The notes under the pieces were generated by a model. The model was not told the DNA's origin, ran no database searches, and saw only the letters and a list, made by a program, of their open reading frames with translations. A stretch of 64,000 nucleotides of DNA from Candidatus Altimarinota bacterium (lineage in GTDB: Bacteria; Patescibacteriota; Gracilibacteria; BD1-5; UBA2023): NCBI GenBank assembly GCA_028685185.1, contig JAQUEK010000002.1, positions 1 through 64,000 of the forward strand, written 5' to 3'. The translations under genes were made by a program, and so were the position numbers. Below, piece after piece: positions 55,700 to 64,000 of the stretch. The first letter of the stretch is position 1; each line of letters opens with the position of its first letter.

Positions 55700-58318
55700 C
55701 TAATTATTTATTTGCATTTTTCTCCAGCAATCCAGAAGTTTTTGCTTATCTTCTCATAGGAATACAAGCTGTCATCTGACGGTAAAATATCAGCTATTCT
55801 TCTCTATTTGAATGACAAGCAATCTTGAATCGAAATATACATTCTTTCAATCTTCTCACTTAAGCGAAAATTTTATTGATTTGATAACCTTGTTTTCAAT
55901 CGGTTCAGATACTCAGTTCTTATTATCCATAAACAGATATTGTCTTGTTTCCTCATTATCAGGAATGAAGAATGCAACTCAGCTCGGACTGAAATCCTTT
56001 ATAAGTCATCATTTGAGATATTTTATTCAATTCAATGATACCCATATCTGAGTTCATGCTGAAACATTAGCCTTAAGGTTTTCCTCGAATTTTGCTTTTT
56101 CAAGCATATTAACCCTAAAGGCATTTCTTTTGTTAGGTCATTCGACAGGCAGTAATCTTCTTATGTTCGTACTGTTCGAATCTATTGCCAATATTTTTTC
56201 GAAATCAGAAAAATCAAGCTTCAGCTTTTTTGGATCTCATCTGTAAAATGAATGATTGTTCGTAGGATCTATAATAGTATCAAGCCTTGCTTGGGATATC
56301 GATAATTCTTCGCTCGCCTTCTTGATTTCCAAAAGCAATAATAATTCTTTGAGAAAATCTTCTTTGAATTTTCTTCACTTCTCATTCAGCCTTGAAATTT
56401 CAAAATCCTGAAAATGCGTTAGATACATAAGAAAGAAATCATTATTTCCAATATTGTTTATATCAAGATAAAAATCTTTTTTTTCTGTTTCTTGAACTGA
56501 CTTGTCTGAGATGGATTCAGCTGTCCTATTGAATTCTTCTGACCGTACAAGCTTCATGGATTTTGTCCTATCATCCATATTCACATCATCGATGAAGCTT
56601 GCAATCTTGTTTTGATCATTGAAAAGCACTTCTTGATTTCATATTATATATTTCCTTCAAAGGAAAAATATATTTGTATAGTTATCAGTCATCTTATCGA
56701 CTCATTCTCATTTTTTCGCGTTTATCTTATCCGTTATGACTTCATCTATCACTACAGATTTCCTGAAGATTATATTATCTCATCCTCATTTTTTTATCGA
56801 ACATTTGTTACAAATTATAATACATCAGTTCACTTCATTTCAAATGAACTCATCACATACGAAAGTCGCAAATTCAGATTTCTTCTCAACCTCAATGATT
56901 CAGTTCTGTGCTTCTATATAGCTTCAGAACATTGAAACATTTCAATGTATAAAGATATTTCAATCATAGGCCTCTATCTTTCATGAAAGGACATCTCAGA
57001 AAACATTTACGCTTCATTCGTTTGAATACACTTCTCATTCAACATTTCATCTTTCTATCCTTATTGTGTTTCAGAAAAGCTTAAATCATCTCATTACATT
57101 CTTTCATCATCACAGTATAAATTTCTTTATGCAACTGACATCAGTGTTTCATGTTTCTTTTCATATGTTTGTCTTGCTGTAGGTCCAATTTTCAGATACG
57201 CTTATTTTCCTTATTTTTTCAATTGTCTCTTTTCAATTTTCTCATATCACATCAATATATCCATCAGTTTCAACATTAAGGAATCAGCTGAATTGTCCTC
57301 TAAATTCAACCAATTCTCAATTATATGTAACTTCTATTCAATCTCAAGCTAAAAGCTCTTCGTTATATTCATCTTTTCAGAAGAATCATAATGTCAATGT
57401 TCAATCGAATTGGATTCAATTATCTCATCTTGTCGGTTTTATTTTGATAGCAATAAGTCAATCATTCTCCTCTTTGCTGACCTGAGGAATGTAATTGAAG
57501 CTTTTTATATCAACTCTGTCATTTTCATCCCTTTCACTCACTATCTGCCTGTTTTTTGATGTTGGAAAAAGTCATATCTTTCAAGTAAGCCTTGATGATT
57601 TTCAATATCATGGTCTTACCGATTGTGCTATATCCGATACTTTCATGCTTTTGTTCAATCATTTGCTTATATTTTCCTTTTTCAGTCCTGCTCTGATTCA
57701 ATTCCTGTATAGGAATATGAATACTTCAGGAAATCAATAATTTATCTGTGAATCTTTTCAGTTTTTTGATGTTTTCATTAGTGTAGAAAAAATCATATCG
57801 ACATTTCAGAGCCTGTTTATTCAGGTCTTGACTCAATTTGAATCCTCAACATAATTATCCTTATTCTCAAATATCCTGAATTTTCTTCCCATCTGATCTA
57901 GCTTATCTCTCATTGTCGGCTCATTTTCCTTTGTAATAGGATTAATGACTTCTTTATCCAAATCAATTATCTCTTTTGCTATCACTATTTCTTCCAATCT
58001 GCTCTTCAACTCTTCCATTTCAAAAATACACCTCTGAAATGCAGTATAGTTATACTCAATATTTTCCAAATAAAAATATCTGAAGAATCTATCAAGATAT
58101 TCCATCATTTCTTCCCTGTTTCAGAATCAATCTAGTTTCAAGGATACGGAATTATTTTTTGGATCTTTCGGATCTTGTGTGATTCTGAAATATCTTTCAA
58201 GATTCATCAGTATATCAGATTTCTCTTTTGTGGAATTCGAATTTCCTTCTGTTCATGTTCTTGGTTTTATATTTCCGGTATCATCTTGTTTTTCTTGGTT
58301 TGCATTATCTTTGTCCAT
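55700..58318 (-). CDS. large DUF342/FapA-like beta-solenoid protein with C-terminal PilZ domain
   Basis: 872 residues. Helical N-terminal 200 residues; about 200-300 resembles the DUF342/FapA N-domain (IAIKIKPTRGDNGIQFDGTL); about 320-500 is a repetitive beta-solenoid (GNVEGEVYSNEGSVNVFGDV, IFIHGNVSMFGSYIEAQNG). The C-terminal 120 residues carry PilZ signatures: RxxxR in NKRNAFRVNML and LIKDFSPSGVAFFI (DxSxxG). PilZ binds cyclic di-GMP. No diguanylate cyclase is visible in the window. Ends in TAG. Probable c-di-GMP-linked control of surface or pilus functions; inference. Confidence 0.75.
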
Positions 58319-58400
58319 TTTGATTCAGATGTTATAATCTATAGATTATTTGATTTTAAAATAACACACAATAAAGTCAAATGATATTTTTATCAATCTC

Positions 58401-58434
58401 AATAAGAGCTGATTATCTTAAATCAGCTCTTATT
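58401..58434. terminator. inverted repeat downstream of gmk
   Basis: Perfect 14-bp stem AATAAGAGCTGATT / AATCAGCTCTTATT with loop ATCTTA, 17 bases past the gmk stop on the minus strand. Confidence 0.75.
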
Positions 58435-58450
58435 GTTTTATTGTTGATGA

Positions 58451-59158
58451 TTATCTTCATAATTCTCAATTGATGATTTTTCTGAAGGTTGAGAATATGA
58501 GGATTTTAGTTGATTCAAGGTCATTATTCACTAAAAATGCATCATATTCCATAGTTCAATCCTGGGCTCTTCTTATCCAATGACTGCTTTCGAAAAACCT
58601 TTTCCTTACATCTGAGATTTTCTTGTTTCATTTGTCATCCCTTGATCCAGCCCATCTTCAGTCACGTCATACTAACCTTTTCTTCAGTTCCTGTGCGTTT
58701 GGAGGTAAGAAGAATGTTTTGAATATATTGAAATCTCAGTTCATATTTTCCTGTATCTGTCTCATTCCCTCTTCATCGACATTGCAGATAGGCGTTTTTC
58801 AGGTTGATATGGACCTTTCAATTTCACTATTGGTGAATCAATAGAAATTTCCATGGACATCAGTATATTCGAATATCTCTCAATTCTTTTTGAGTTCTTC
58901 GAATTTTTCTTTATCTATGAAATAATAATCTTTTCATTCGATGTCTCAAGGTCTCGGTTTTCTTGTCGTGAATGCTACTGGCTTTATGAATTCAGCACTG
59001 TATTCACTGAGGATCCAATTTATTATAGCATCTTTTCATACTCAGGAAGGTCAGCTTATCGTGAAGATAACCCTTTTTCTGATTTTATCATTAAATGTTC
59101 GTGTGAGCGGATTATCAAAGATCTCTATGCTTGAAAAAAGACTTTCTATATTTTTCAT
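58451..59158 (-). CDS. gmk: guanylate kinase
   Basis: 235 residues. P-loop FTISGPSGVGKDAIINWIL near 34-48, after an N-terminal extension of about 30 residues, then KPVAFTTRKPRPGDIEGKDY and FIDKEKFEELKKNGEIFEY with FYGFTNSEI. Converts GMP to GDP; feeds the Ndk encoded nearby. An insert with GRWAGSRDDKGNKK sits in the LID region. The start codon lies inside a long palindrome (see separate entry). Confidence 0.92.
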
Positions 59159-59209
59159 CTTTTAATATAATAGGTATTTCTATTATATTAATAAAAAATA
59201 TAGAAAGTC
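59140..59209. promoter_or_regulatory. nested palindrome enclosing the gmk start codon
   Basis: Outer arms GACTTTCTATATTTTT (59140-59155) and AAAAATATAGAAAGTC (59194-59209) are perfect over 16 bp. Inner arms TAATATAATAG (59163-59173) and CTATTATATTA (59180-59190) are perfect over 11 bp. In the gmk mRNA the AUG (59158-59156) lies in the internal loop between the two stems. This could control translation or bind a dimeric regulator. Confidence 0.85.
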
Positions 59210-59223
59210 AAGTATTTAATATG

Positions 59224-59685
59224 CTATATTATCTGTTTGTAATTCAGTATGTTTCAGTCATCATTGAAATTGAACTCATATTCGACATCTTCTCATTTAA
59301 TCACTCTAGGAAGCCAATAGGAATCATCTTCCCACATCTTATCATAAGGGATTTCCTCGGTATTGAACCATGTAGGTTTCATCTCTTCTGTCTCGAAAGC
59401 CTCTCATGTATAATCTTTTATCACAAATAATGTGACTTCCTGATTCCAGTCGGTTCTGTTTTCAAATGTGAAATGGAAAAAACCTTTCTTTTCAAATCTT
59501 TCAGCGCTCAGATCGATTCATGTCTCTTCGTACAATTCCCTTTTGGCTCATTCGATTATAGTTTCGCCTGATTCCAATTTTCATCATGCTCAGTTATATT
59601 TTCATTCTCAGAATCATCTTTTCTTCATATTCAGAAGTATCTCTCATTTCTGATTGAATACCAAAACCAATGTTGTCTGTCTCAT
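59224..59685 (-). CDS. NUDIX hydrolase, MTH1/MutT-like
   Basis: 153 residues. NUDIX box GGKLESGETIIEGAKRELYEETGI at 37-60 (x5EX7REUXEEXGU complete). The surrounding KKRGFGEGKYNGAGGKLESG and MKPTWFNTEEIPYDKMWEDD closely follow the MTH1/8-oxo-dGTPase pattern. Probable sanitation of oxidised purine nucleotides. Ends in TAG. Confidence 0.93.
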
Positions 59686-59710
59686 ATTAGCCTTTTTAAG
59701 GATATTCAAA

Positions 59711-60178
59711 TTACTTAACAAACTCTGATTCATTGAACCATAGTGGTATTTCCTGTTCTGCTTCTTCAACTGTAGCTGAAGCATGTACAAGATTCACAAC
59801 TCATAATGCATTGGCATCAGCATAACCATAGCTCATAGTTGCATAATCTCATCTTATTGTTCCAGGTGCTGCACTTTTAGGTTCTGTAGGTCAAACGACT
59901 TTTCTGACAACATCAATCGCTTCAATTCATTCTAAAACCATTGCAAAAACAGGTCATCCTCTCATCATGCTTGAAGTAAGATCAAAAACCTTCTGTCATT
60001 TTCTTGTAAGCAATGCTCCGATTCATTCATAATGCTTGAATAATAATTCTTCTGATGCATTCATCATTTTTGCAGCTATGATGGTATATCCTAATCTTTC
60101 AAATCTTGATATGATTTCACCTGCAACCTTTCTTTGAATAGTATCTGGTTTTAAAACAACCAATGTTCTTTGTATCAT
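59711..60178 (-). CDS. ndk: nucleoside-diphosphate kinase
   Basis: 155 residues. RTLVVLKPDTIQRKVAGEII at the N-terminus, GPTEPKSAAPGTIRGDYATM in the middle, and the catalytic His in ALGVVNLVHASATVEEAEQE near 125 (usual NxxHGSDS, here HASAT). Transfers gamma-phosphates between nucleotides. Codon use and motifs are normal; 25 bases from the NUDIX gene. Confidence 0.95.
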
Positions 60179-60246
60179 GTTAGTATGATTTAAATATTAA
60201 AAAGTAAGCCGATTATAAAAAAAATATCATGAAAAACAAATTTAAA

Positions 60247-61425
60247 TTACTTGAGATTGCTTCATATGGTTATCATGGATTTTCAGAATCTATTGTTAAT
60301 ATCGGCTATCGATTCAGCAATCTTCTTATTTTTATCATAAATTTCATTATTGCTCTGAAATAATGAGAGCTGTTTCGGTGTTGTCTTTTGGAAATTTGAA
60401 AAAACCACTCATGTGGATCTGTAGATGATTCATTCGGTGAAGTGATGATCGAATATTTTCTTCAGAGAATCCAAAAGCATTTTCTTGCTGTTTGTATATT
60501 CTTCGAATTTTCACTCGTACAGATATTTTCTCATCTGCTTATCTCTGAAATAAAGTCATATTGATCGTATTTCAAAATTGTTCTTCATCAGTTCAGAATA
60601 CGCCATTTCAAAATTCGATATAAGCTTGAACCAGATCTTATCCTTATCTGTAGTCATTTCACGATTGAATGATCTAGTTCTCGATATTGATTTCATCTCC
60701 CCTTCTCATCATATCCGCTTCAATGTATCTACTCAATTCAACTCAAGCCATAGATCTGTCGCATTCTTACCTATAAGCTCTTTAAGTTGCCAAAAAGGCA
60801 GTTTCCTATAATCATCAACCGTTTTGGCCAGATATTTCAGTTTTTCCTGCAGTTTCCTTCATATGAATGGTATGTCTGAAATGCTCAGCTTCATGAAAAT
60901 ATCTTCGACTTCAATATCTGTAAGTCATATGAATTCTCAAAAAGGCTTATTTATCTCTGAAAATATCTTCGCTCTTATTCTTGTATTGGATACTCAGATT
61001 GAAACGGATATTCAGATCTCATTTTTTATCCTCTCTTTGAAATCATGTGCAAATTCAGAATAGGATTTCTTATAAAGTTTATCGAGTCAAGTTATATCTA
61101 TGAAAGCTTCATCTATGGAAAAAATCTGTATTTCCATAGAATTTTCCCGCAAGAAATCCATGAACATCTTCGATACCTCACTGTACCATATATGATCCGG
61201 GCTAAGGAAAGTTCATCTTTCACCCAAAATCGCCTTAGCCTCCCAAATAGGAGTTCAGGTCTTTATTCCAAGTTTCTTAGCTTCATATGTGGCTGCAATT
61301 ATTATCTCATTTCATACGCAAACACATTTGCCAGCCAGGCTCGGTTCTCTGAGAACCTCGCAAGAAGCGAAAAAGCTATTGCAATCTATATGGGCGTAAA
61401 CCTTATTTGAAACAGAAAACTTCAT
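60247..61425 (-). CDS. dinB: Y-family DNA polymerase (DinB/UmuC)
   Basis: 392 residues. YAHIDCNSFFASCEVLREPS at 9-28 (catalytic Asp), ATYEAKKLGIKTGTPIWEAK, and the second acidic motif IFSIDEAFIDITGLDKLYKK near 105. HhH and little-finger domains follow (ISRTRSFNREMT). Short for UmuC, close to DinB/UmuC-like lengths. Translesion synthesis under SOS control; lexA lies upstream on the same strand. Confidence 0.93.
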
Positions 61426-61442
61426 ATATGATTTTTAGGCAA

Positions 61443-61512
61443 TAAAAAAACGCCATCCGAATACCTTTATAGAACCAATTATCATCTATTAATTCTTGAA
61501 CTCAAAATGGCG
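61443..61512 (-). terminator. terminator after lexA with long loop
   Basis: CGCCAT (61507-61512 on the minus strand) pairs with ATGGCG (61451-61456) across about 50 bases and is followed by TTTTTTTATT. It would stop or attenuate transcription between lexA and dinB. Confidence 0.6.
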
Positions 61513-61529
61513 AATCAGATTAAATCCTA

Positions 61530-62168
61530 TTACTCGAAATTGAACACATCCACTACCTTACCGTTTATCTCAACTACATCATCGCTTGATAGGATTATAG
61601 GCTTATGTGCGGAATCGTTTGACTCAGGGATAAGATAAGTCTCATCTCATTCCTTTTTGATTTTCTTCACCGTAGCACAGCCGTTGACTATGCAGACATA
61701 TGCTCAGTTCTTATCGGAAGCCCAATCATAGCTATTATTAACAAGAACGAAAGATCAATCATCTATATTCTTTCAATTTATCGTGAATTTATTCATCGAA
61801 GTACCATCGACCTTCACGCAGAAATATTTCTTTTCATCTCATTTTATAAGCGTTTTTGACACATGAAGAAATCAGTTCTGTGATTCATCGGCATAGCTTA
61901 ATGGCCTTCATGCATTAACAACTCATAATATAGGAATAGGGATAGCCATCTGTGAAGCCACTAACCTATCTCAAAGTCTGATTCACCTATATCATCAGGT
62001 TCTTCTTATATATCATTTCTCATCAAGATATTCCAAAAACTGCACTATGCTTCTCTTATTCTGTATTCAAAGGGTTTTCTGAAGCTCTTCAAGAGTTGGT
62101 GATTCTCAGAATTTATGTATATATTCTGTTATAGTATCGAATACTTTTTGCTGTTTAGGTGTAAGCAT
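61530..62168 (-). CDS. lexA: SOS repressor LexA
   Basis: 212 residues. Winged helix-turn-helix (LTPKQQKVFDTITEYIHKFG, GYIRRTGGYRGIRL), cleavage site VVNAGRPLSY (Ala-Gly, Gly by TGA), catalytic Ser in VDGTSMNKFTI and Lys in CATVKKIKKEGDE. Self-cleaves on RecA filaments and frees SOS genes. A 25-bp palindromic operator lies upstream; dinB follows on the same strand. Confidence 0.95.
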
Positions 62169-62185
62169 ATCTGTTTCTTAAATGC

Positions 62186-62210
62186 TAAATATACACTTAG
62201 TATATATTTA
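62186..62210. promoter_or_regulatory. candidate LexA operator
   Basis: TAAATATA (62186-62193) and TATATTTA (62203-62210) form a perfect 8-bp inverted repeat with 9 bases between, 18 bases upstream of the lexA start. Autoregulation is inferred. Confidence 0.6.
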
Positions 62211-62306
62211 TGTATATAAAATGCAAATTATTTTTCAGGAAAAACTATTTTTTTGACTGTTAAGCTTAAATGAATATAATTAGGCATGTCAGATAACTAG
62301 AAAATT

Positions 62307-62789
62307 ATGTTAAGTTTTATGATTATTCCAGCATTCATATTTATATTTATCTTATTCTTTATCTTATTATTTATGAAAGAATTTAACCTTTTGAAGATTT
62401 ACCTCGTGATAATAGCAATCGTATGATTGATATGAGGTGTCATATGATATTGAAACCTTGCCTATCAGACTATAAAGTATAGGCTCATAACTCCAGAAGA
62501 ATACCTTATCGGAAGCTATGATAACTATCAGATAACACAATGTGAAGATCCTAACTATTCAGGACCTTATGCCAAGGCAATTCCATCACAGACTTCAACA
62601 TGAACTATAGCGAAGACTCCAGAGGAAATCCAGAAATGCAAGGATCTTGCGACAAAAAACGTTTTGGCAAAAAGGGATTTCGACTATAAGGACAATGTGA
62701 TATCATCAGCGATATGGTGAACTATATTCCTTCTTCTGTTCATAACCCACTTCCCCGTATTCCTAAGAAGATATAAGGAAGATAAATAA
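62307..62789 (+). CDS. small membrane protein, three helices
   Basis: 160 residues. Two hydrophobic helices at the N-terminus (IPAFIFIFILFFILLFM; YLVIIAIVGLIGGVIGYG), an outside loop of about 75 residues with one Cys pair (TQCEDP, IQKCKD), and a C-terminal helix (SSAIWGTIFLLLFITHFPVF). No recognised family. Divergent from lexA, so it could share its operator region. Confidence 0.72.
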
Positions 62790-62795
62790 TTTTTT

Positions 62796-62830
62796 AAAAT
62801 AAGCTCAGGTTCAACCTGAGCTTATTTTTT
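62796..62830. terminator. bidirectional intrinsic terminator
   Basis: Perfect 14-bp stem AAAATAAGCTCAGG / CCTGAGCTTATTTT around TTCAA, with poly-T beyond, between convergent genes. Confidence 0.92.
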
Positions 62831-62834
62831 ATGA

Positions 62835-64000
62835 TTATTTCGTAAGTCTTCTTACTGTAAAGAAATCGCTTCAACTCTTCTTGAACCATTTGAAAAGACT
62901 TGGATATCAGTTTGAGCTTATATCCCAAGTTGAATCATAGTAATATTCTCATATCGTATTCCATGCATGAGGTATCCAAACGTTCGCTCATACATTAGCT
63001 TCTCATGTTTCGATATCGACATTCTCTATTCATGCGAAATACAGCATATAGAAAAATAAGTGTGAATATCAGTCGCATACGGCATTTTCATTCTTGAATG
63101 CTCATATTCATGAAAATACGTCAGTATCGACATTCGCTTCAAAAGTTGCTTTGTCGACCTTTCAATTAACATAATCCAGGCTATAGCTATCATATGCTAT
63201 GTTTCAGGTTATCCAAGAATAGATATCTTTTATTTTGTCATCAGAGGTCATATCAGACTGTGTCAGGCTCAATGCCTTCGCCTTTATGCCTATCATCATG
63301 CTTTCAACATCATCACCGGTGTAATTATATATTTCAGTTCATATGTATTTCAAAAATTTATCTTTTGATGATGTTCAATCTAAGAAAGCAGTTGAAAACA
63401 ATTTTTTTTGAGGATATTCTGAGATCAACTGATATACTCAATCTTTAAGCAAAAGAATGGAATTTGACAGATCCTTCACTTTCGAATATCTGCTAAGATA
63501 GAATCAATCCTGAGGTATCTGGAAATAAGAATATTTGGTTAATATGTCAGCATAATAATAGCCATTCTTGATTTCGATTATCACGGGTTCCGAGCTTGTT
63601 GAAAATAATCTGACCTTGTTTTTCAAGTCAGGGATTGTGATTTTCTGCTCGATGATGAATCATCACTTGGAAATATAGAACTTATCTCATTTTTTATACA
63701 GGACTTCATTTGAGATCGTAGGAAGGCTCAGATATGATTTTGCAGATATGCTGAAATCGACATCATAATATTGGTTTATGGTAAGGTCAAGAAGATATGT
63801 GATTCAGTTTTTTACGAACTCATATTTATCATCTACCTCAACATAGTCCTTAGCCTTGCTTTTGATGCTTGATATTAGATCTGATTGCTCTTGTGATAAT
63901 AGAGATGTAGAGACAACCGAAGGAGAATCAGTCTTTGTAGGAGTTACGACGGTTTGGGCTAAAACAGGAACCTTATATGTTCAGACGTAAGTTTCGAGCT
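62835..64000 (-). CDS. transglutaminase-like surface protein (5' end beyond the window)
   Basis: At least 388 residues; the frame is open to the window edge. The visible part starts with YVGTYKVPVLAQTVV, compatible with the end of a signal region. Its C-terminus is a transglutaminase-like (papain-fold) domain: Cys in ENAVCDGYSHLFFYMLYFAG, His in VWIPHAWNTIGEYYY, Asp in DSTWDISSNGYPSLF. Possible peptide cross-linking, protease or cell-wall role. Confidence 0.85.

Overview
The window is AT-rich bacterial DNA that reads as protein only when UGA is sense. In nearly every gene TGA falls where glycine is required: the HIG signature of GltX, HEAVGHG of TldD, the GTGLGL box of a histidine kinase, the Ala-Gly cleavage site of LexA, GGGD of the prepilin peptidase. 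Genes end only in TAA or TAG. This is genetic code 25 (UGA = Gly), known from Candidatus Gracilibacteria (BD1-5) and Absconditabacteria (SR1). Small size of many proteins, DUF4012, a T4SS-pilin-like membrane segment and the zinc-ribbon/coiled-coil hypotheticals also fit the Candidate Phyla Radiation. All coordinates below come from translating by hand with TGA = Gly, and start/stop frames were checked for divisibility by three.

Layout. 0-1.4 kb: a small duplicated-module protein, two families of short direct repeats and tRNA-Lys. 1.4-9.3 kb: MscS channel, a HolB-like protein, a PEGA protein, a lipid/polysaccharide flippase, Mn-type pyrophosphatase, a FecR-like membrane protein and a type IV pilin. 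9.3-18.9 kb (minus strand): two PKD-repeat surface proteins, one of 1769 residues, then a sugar-type ABC solute-binding protein and a HIT protein. 19-30 kb: MiaB, a CPR hypothetical, prepilin peptidase, RecO-like protein, a PPM-like/propeller membrane protein, methionine aminopeptidase, a secreted CAP protein, YbeY, DUF4012 and a broken Ogt-type gene. 30-36 kb: gltX, zinc-ribbon and coiled-coil proteins, tsaC, mltG and topA.

36.2-37.1 kb is an island unlike the rest. Two small genes use only GGN glycine codons, have strong Shine-Dalgarno sequences, classical intrinsic terminators and almost identical promoter modules. 37.2-44.1 kb: Rel/SpoT, an AbiEi-like protein, a PAS-PAS histidine kinase with its response regulator, and a Xer-type recombinase. 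44.6-47.6 kb: a deaminase, a four-tRNA cluster (Gly, Ile, Glu, Pro) and recJ. 48-53.5 kb: murG, dprA, tldD, ftsQ, rbfA, a rump division/wall cluster. 53.5-64 kb: a tandem-HD protein, RluA-family synthase, a DUF342/PilZ protein, gmk, NUDIX, ndk, dinB, lexA, a small membrane protein and a truncated transglutaminase.

Functional picture: an organism with type IV pili (pilin plus prepilin peptidase), large adhesive PKD surface proteins, peptidoglycan synthesis and division genes, stringent response, a LexA/DinB SOS module, DNA uptake/recombination genes (dprA, recJ, recO) and nucleotide recycling. The most unusual points are the standard-code two-gene cassette, a TAA nonsense codon exactly where Ogt proteins need a glycine (TGA to TAA), the pilin-like/PKD/PxWLK giant with an exact 129-bp internal duplication, and a nested palindrome enclosing the gmk start codon.
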